Origin: Spirosoma linguale DSM 74
GTDB lineage: Bacteria > Bacteroidota > Bacteroidia > Cytophagales > Spirosomataceae
Length of the DNA: 64,000 nt
Assembly (NCBI GenBank): GCA_000024525.1
Contig: CP001769.1
Location: 4,621,001 to 4,685,000, forward strand
Direction: 5' to 3'
The notes beneath the pieces are model-generated. The model ran no database searches. It was not told where the DNA came from and saw nothing but the letters and a program-made list of their open reading frames with translations. A program made the position numbers and the translations under genes. Positions 60,602-64,000 of the stretch are shown here, piece by piece; the stretch's first letter is position 1; each line of letters starts with the position of its first letter.

Positions 60602-60715
60602 GGAGTGCCGGACCATTAAAGCTCCTGAAATGCAACTAATTATCTCTAGGATTGGACTAAGGAAACCGGCCCTACCCGGTTAGCTCATCGACATTGAAAC
60701 GGTTTAATCACAATT

Positions 60716-61699
60716 ATGGAGAAACAACCAAACATCCCCCGTCGAAGCTGGCTCCGCTTGAGCGTTGGCCTGGCTGCCGGTACGGTCGGCACGGCGTTTA
60801 CGCTGACCGATGCCGACAAAGACCGTTGCGCCGTTACGCCCCGTCAGGAACTTGGGCCATTCCCAACCATGCAGTTCCGTTCGCAGGCAGACCATGACGT
60901 TGATCTCACGCAGCTGACCGGACAGGCAGGCATCGCTACGGGTGAGGTCATCATCGTGAAGGGTCAGATACTCGACACCAGTTGCCAGCCTATTGCCGGG
61001 GCTATTGTTGAGATTTGGCAGGCTAATCACCACGGCAAATACCGCCACGAGTATGGCGACTCCGGCCAGTCGGACCCTAACTTTCAGGGCTGGGCGCAGG
61101 CGGTTACCAATGCAAACGGAGAATACCAGTTCAAAACGATATTGCCGGGATTGTATGGTCATCGGGCGCGGCATATTCACTATAAAGTGGCCAAACGCGG
61201 CTACCACGAACTGGTTACGCAACTTTACTTCGATGGCGAGGACCGCAACAGGACCGACGAGATTCTGAACTCGTTTACCCACGAAGAACAAATGCGGCTG
61301 ACGGGTAAACTAGACAAAACTACCCCAACGCCAACCATCGAGTTCACGATCAACCTCGACAAGGTGCAGGTGGGCGCACTGCCCGCGAAGGTCCTGGCCG
61401 ACTACACGGGCGAGTATGTATTGCAGGCGAAAGGCACCGACTACGAACAGCTTCTAAATACGTTTCTGGGCGGACCCTACGACAAGGTTACCATGCAGGT
61501 GGAGCAACAGGATGGTCTGCTTTATCTGACTACCACCAAGGCTCCTAAAGCCGAACTGTTCTGGAAAGCCAAAGATCAGTTCGATGCGGCTTCATTCTAC
61601 GACACGGTGCTGACGTTTGGCCGCAATGCCGCCGGTAAGGTAGTGTCGGCCACGTTTCGGGCGCGGGATGGACAAGAGTTGCACGGCACACGAGTGTAG
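60716..61699 (+). CDS. Exported intradiol dioxygenase-like protein with C-terminal DUF3471-like domain
   Basis: The N-terminus PRRSWLRLSVGLAAGTVGTAFTL looks like a twin-arginine signal. Residues of about 40-200 form an intradiol ring-cleavage dioxygenase domain: ELGPFPT, GQILDTSCQPIAGAIVEIWQANHHGKYRHEYGD and LPGLYGHRARHIHYKVAKRGY, with Tyr and His residues able to bind Fe(III). After a linker, the last about 110 residues (LADYTGEYVLQ, VTMQVEQQDGLLYLTTT, VLTFGRNAAGKVVSATFRARDGQELHG) resemble the DUF3471-type beta domain. This fusion is unusual. The substrate is unknown; catechol-type aromatics are typical for the family. Confidence 0.85.
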   Translation: MEKQPNIPRRSWLRLSVGLAAGTVGTAFTLTDADKDRCAVTPRQELGPFPTMQFRSQADHDVDLTQLTGQAGIATGEVIIVKGQILDTSCQPIAGAIVEIWQANHHGKYRHEYGDSGQSDPNFQGWAQAVTNANGEYQFKTILPGLYGHRARHIHYKVAKRGYHELVTQLYFDGEDRNRTDEILNSFTHEEQMRLTGKLDKTTPTPTIEFTINLDKVQVGALPAKVLADYTGEYVLQAKGTDYEQLLNTFLGGPYDKVTMQVEQQDGLLYLTTTKAPKAELFWKAKDQFDAASFYDTVLTFGRNAAGKVVSATFRARDGQELHGTRV

Positions 61700-61778
61700 A
61701 AAAACGCCCAAACCATGCTTACCCAGAAACCAATCCACTTTGTCTGGCTGGCCGGTACCATTGGCCTGGCACTCGTAG

Positions 61779-61868
61779 AAAAAGGGAAACTACCTGAACG
61801 TTTGGAAGCAAGAAAACGGCGACTGGAAACTCTACGCCAACATCTGGAACACCAGCGCCCCACAGTGA
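61779..61868 (+). pseudogene. C-terminal remnant of a DUF4440 gene
   Basis: One frame from 61779 to a TGA at 61866-61868 encodes KKGNYLNVWKQENGDWKLYANIWNTSAPQ, in two parts a clear match to the closing strands of DUF4440 proteins (compare YILLWKKEAGKWKPF nearby). A stop lies directly upstream in the same frame (61776-61778), and the N-terminal part is missing. The longer frame 61715-61912 in another phase is therefore not the gene. Confidence 0.72.
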
Positions 61869-61908
61869 GCCGCTTTTTTAACGTGAACCCCATGCTCAAA
61901 ACAGCAAA

Positions 61909-62024
61909 ATGAAACCATCAACCTACCCGGTCCTGCTTGTTTCCTTTCTACTTTTTTAGGTAGCTGTAGAGCGGATATAAAACCAATTACCTCACAGCCT
62001 TTTCTCTATTCGATAGACCCATGA
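61909..62024 (+). pseudogene. Frameshifted lipoprotein leader remnant before the RidA gene
   Basis: ATG at 61909 reads MKPSTYPVLLVSFLLF and stops at 61957 within a run of T (61952-61957). One added base would continue the frame as LGSCRADIKPITSQPF, a good lipobox, down to a TGA that overlaps the RidA start (ATGA at 62021). This looks like the front of a lipoprotein gene broken by a slip in a T-run and shortened. A short coincidental frame is the alternative. Confidence 0.4.
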
Positions 62025-62515
62025 AAATCAACCAATTTATTCCTGCTTTTGGCGCCCTGATCCTGTTGACTGTCGGTTGCAATACCGCTCCCCAAAAAGC
62101 AGATGAGAAACCAGCGGCTCAATCCGATGCACCGGAGTATTTTATGTTACGGCCAGAGGTCGAAAAAGCGTATGGCTATTCCCATGCCGTTCGGATTGGC
62201 AATGAACTGAAAATATCGGGTGCGGTCAGTATGGACGAGAAAGGAAACCTGACGGCCAAAGGTGATCTGGGGCAACAAATGAAAAATTGCTACGCCGATC
62301 TGGACAAAATTCTGAAGCACTATGGCTACACCTGGGACGACGTTGTGGTGGAGAATATTCTGACCACGAACATGCCCGAATTTGTGGAACAGTCGGCTTA
62401 CCGAAATACGATCTACAAAAAGCAGTTTCCAACCGGGTCGTGGTTTGGCGTAAAGGAATTAGCACTGCCCGGCCAGTTAATTGAGATTGAGTTAGAAGCC
62501 TATAAAGTGCGCTGA
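62021..62515 (+). CDS. RidA-family (YjgF/YER057c) lipoprotein
   Basis: The leader MKINQFIPAFGALILLTVGCN is a lipoprotein signal related to those of neighbouring genes. The mature domain is RidA-like: HAVRIGNELKISGAVSMDEKGNLTAKGDLGQQMKNCYADLDKILKHYGYTWDDVV...FPTGSWFGVKELALPGQLIEIELEAYK. The catalytic Arg of true RidA enamine deaminases, expected in the PxRxxxxV region, is replaced (PTGSWFGV). Enamine deamination is therefore unlikely. It probably binds small molecules outside the cytoplasm. Confidence 0.88.
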   Translation: MKINQFIPAFGALILLTVGCNTAPQKADEKPAAQSDAPEYFMLRPEVEKAYGYSHAVRIGNELKISGAVSMDEKGNLTAKGDLGQQMKNCYADLDKILKHYGYTWDDVVVENILTTNMPEFVEQSAYRNTIYKKQFPTGSWFGVKELALPGQLIEIELEAYKVR

Positions 62516-62623
62516 TTCAATGAATCGGATTCGATGATGAGCCTCGTCATTTTTACAGATTCCTGCCTGAGGTTATCCAAAATCTCCCATGACACATAGA
62601 CGAGTTTTAGCCGCTATACCGAA

Positions 62624-63868
62624 ATGACCTTTCCGCTCCCTTATACATCGGCAACCGCAGGCTCCCTGAATCCAGCCCCTTCAGTACTCAAAAGCCGCAT
62701 CGAATCCATCGACGTCCTGCGGGGCCTGATTATGGTCATTATGGCGCTGGACCATACGCGGGATTTCTTTCACGCCCAGGCCAATATCGACGATCCGCTC
62801 AACCTCGACACCACCACGCCGGTCCTGTACGCCACCCGCTGGATTACCCACTTCTGCGCCCCTACGTTTGCCTTGCTATCCGGTACGTCCATCTACCTGC
62901 AGGGTTTACGAAAATCACGCAGCGAGTTGAGTATGTTCCTGCTGAAACGGGGTCTGTGGCTCATTGTAGCCGAGGTACTCCTGATTGTGCCAGTGGATAC
63001 ATTTACTCTGTTTAATACCATCACGCTGGTCGTTTTCTGGTCGCTGGGCATCAGCATGGTGTTCATGGCCGGGCTGACATGGCTGCCGTTCCGGGCCATA
63101 CTGAGCATTGGGTTAGCGATTGTTTTAGGCCACAATCTGCTGGATGCAGTGGAACAGGCACCGGGATTTAGGTCGGTTTTTTGGTGGGCGCTGTTTCATG
63201 GTGGCGGTAATCGTGTGTTTGACTACGCGCCTGGTCGGGCCATTGTGGTACTGTACCCATTTCTTCCCTGGCTGGGGCTAATGATACTGGGTTACTGCCT
63301 GGGCCGTTTGTTTGAGCCAGCGGTTGCAGCCACGAAGCGCCAACAATGGCTGGTTTATCTCGGTGCCGGAGCCATTGGGTTATTTGTAGGGCTGCGTTTG
63401 CTGAATAACTACGGCGACCCCTTCCCCTGGAGCGTCCAGAAAGACGGCCTCACCACGTTGTTCTCGTTCCTGAAGGTGCATAAATACCCACCATCGCTGC
63501 TGTATATGTGCATTACGGTAGGGCCGGGACTGCTGGGACTGGCGTTGCTGGAGAACGTACATAATCGCGTTACGGGCGTGCTGCGTACCTACGGACGAAC
63601 GGCCTTTTTTTATTACACAATCCATTTTTTTGTGCTGCATACCCTGCGCATGATTGTCTTTTTTGCCGCTGGCCACAGCATGACGGATGCCGATAAAGCG
63701 CTGCAAACTATACCGATGCGGTTTGTGCTACCCGGCGACGGAGTCTACAATCTCGGGGTAGTTTACCTTATCTGGATAGCCGTTGTCGCGTCGTTGTACC
63801 CCCTGTGTCGCTGGTTTGATGCCTACAAGACAACGCACAAAGCGCAGTGGTGGCTGAGCTATCTGTGA
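62624..63868 (+). CDS. DUF1624-type membrane protein (heparan-alpha-glucosaminide acetyltransferase-like)
   Basis: The 414-aa protein has about ten membrane segments. It begins with RIESIDVLRGLIMVIMALDHTRDFFH, the signature of DUF1624/HGSNAT-like acyltransferases, in which DVLRG and the His are conserved; WITHFCAPTFALLSGTSIYL follows. Related proteins move acetyl groups across membranes to sugars. A modification role for an extracytoplasmic glycan is likely but unproven. It stands about 110 bp after the RidA gene. Confidence 0.87.
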   Translation: MTFPLPYTSATAGSLNPAPSVLKSRIESIDVLRGLIMVIMALDHTRDFFHAQANIDDPLNLDTTTPVLYATRWITHFCAPTFALLSGTSIYLQGLRKSRSELSMFLLKRGLWLIVAEVLLIVPVDTFTLFNTITLVVFWSLGISMVFMAGLTWLPFRAILSIGLAIVLGHNLLDAVEQAPGFRSVFWWALFHGGGNRVFDYAPGRAIVVLYPFLPWLGLMILGYCLGRLFEPAVAATKRQQWLVYLGAGAIGLFVGLRLLNNYGDPFPWSVQKDGLTTLFSFLKVHKYPPSLLYMCITVGPGLLGLALLENVHNRVTGVLRTYGRTAFFYYTIHFFVLHTLRMIVFFAAGHSMTDADKALQTIPMRFVLPGDGVYNLGVVYLIWIAVVASLYPLCRWFDAYKTTHKAQWWLSYL

Positions 63869-63969
63869 TCGATCAATTCGGGATAAAACACCCCATGGCT
63901 GAAGGCAGCAATCGGCGAATTAGCGGCAAGGCTATTACAGAAAGTAACCAATCAAAACCTAGTCAGAAA

Positions 63970-64000
63970 ATGAACACAAGTGAAAAAGTAAAAACAAGAA
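63970..64000 (+). CDS. Start of a gene cut by the window end
   Basis: An ATG at 63970 opens a frame MNTSEKVKTR that runs off the window. Ten codons are too few to name a product. The preceding 100 bp has no recognisable gene. Confidence 0.35.
   Translation, partial: MNTSEKVKTR

Noticed and set aside
61715..61912. Open frame of 65 codons after the dioxygenase gene
   Set aside because: A different frame in the same DNA encodes a clear DUF4440 tail, so this frame is an artefact of the decayed gene.

Overview
The window most likely comes from a Bacteroidota genome of the Cytophagales, of Spirosoma type. The support is: C-terminal type IX secretion (T9SS) sorting domains of both the short (Por-type) and the gliding-motility (CHU_C-like) form, start codons without Shine-Dalgarno sequences, candidate promoters with the Bacteroidota -7 box TAnnTTTG, and many lipoproteins and glycoside hydrolases. 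The genus is inferred from overall impression only. No rRNA or tRNA gene was seen.

Region 1 (1-17929, + strand) starts with the tail of a T9SS cargo protein and then holds an exopolysaccharide locus. It has a stand-alone receiver protein, an initiating sugar transferase fused to a degenerate receiver, five further glycosyltransferases, a hexapeptide acyltransferase, a PKD lipoprotein, a half-length TolC-like protein, a Wzc-like co-polymerase, a Wzx-like flippase, a Wzy-like polymerase, and an MBOAT/SGNH-like pair expected to O-acetylate the polymer. Together this reads as a Wzx/Wzy-type pathway with two unusual signalling-like proteins at its head.

Region 2 (18038-22523, + strand) encodes two secreted T9SS substrates: a large Ig-like protein and a parallel beta-helix protein.

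Region 3 (22552-27741) is the most unusual. Three minus-strand genes encode Cas8b, Cas7 and Cas5 of a type I-B Cascade. No cas3, cas6, cas1, cas2 or cas4 lies nearby. Straight after cas5, in the same direction, lie two degenerate CRISPR-like repeats around one 28-nt spacer, then a strong terminator. Upstream of cas8b is an AT-rich 860-bp stretch without convincing genes, then a small ORF and a 141-bp inverted-repeat element.

Region 4 (27742-43919, minus strand) opens with an alpha/beta hydrolase. It is dominated by a complete group 2a-like [NiFe] uptake hydrogenase operon: hupS, hupL, a maturation protease, a 102-aa protein, a TPR protein, hypA, hypB, hypF, hypC, hypD, hypE, an NHL-repeat protein, a nickel-type transporter, a 77-aa protein and a DUF151 nuclease-like protein. 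A TetR gene lies upstream of hupS, and palindromes overlap a candidate hupS promoter. Several gaps inside the operon are filled by perfect inverted repeats of 22-30 bp.

Region 5 (44004-54418) holds a luciferase-like oxidoreductase, a secreted esterase, three exo-glycosidases (GH92, GH20, GH29) suited to trimming glycoprotein glycans, and an exported mannonate dehydratase-like protein.

Region 6 (54852-64000, + strand) has a LytTR response regulator, an NAD-dependent epimerase and a run of small lipoproteins. Six of these share one N-terminal leader although the mature domains differ (DUF4440/SnoaL, proline iminopeptidase, RidA). There are also an intradiol dioxygenase with an extra C-terminal domain, two broken gene remnants and a DUF1624-type membrane acyltransferase.
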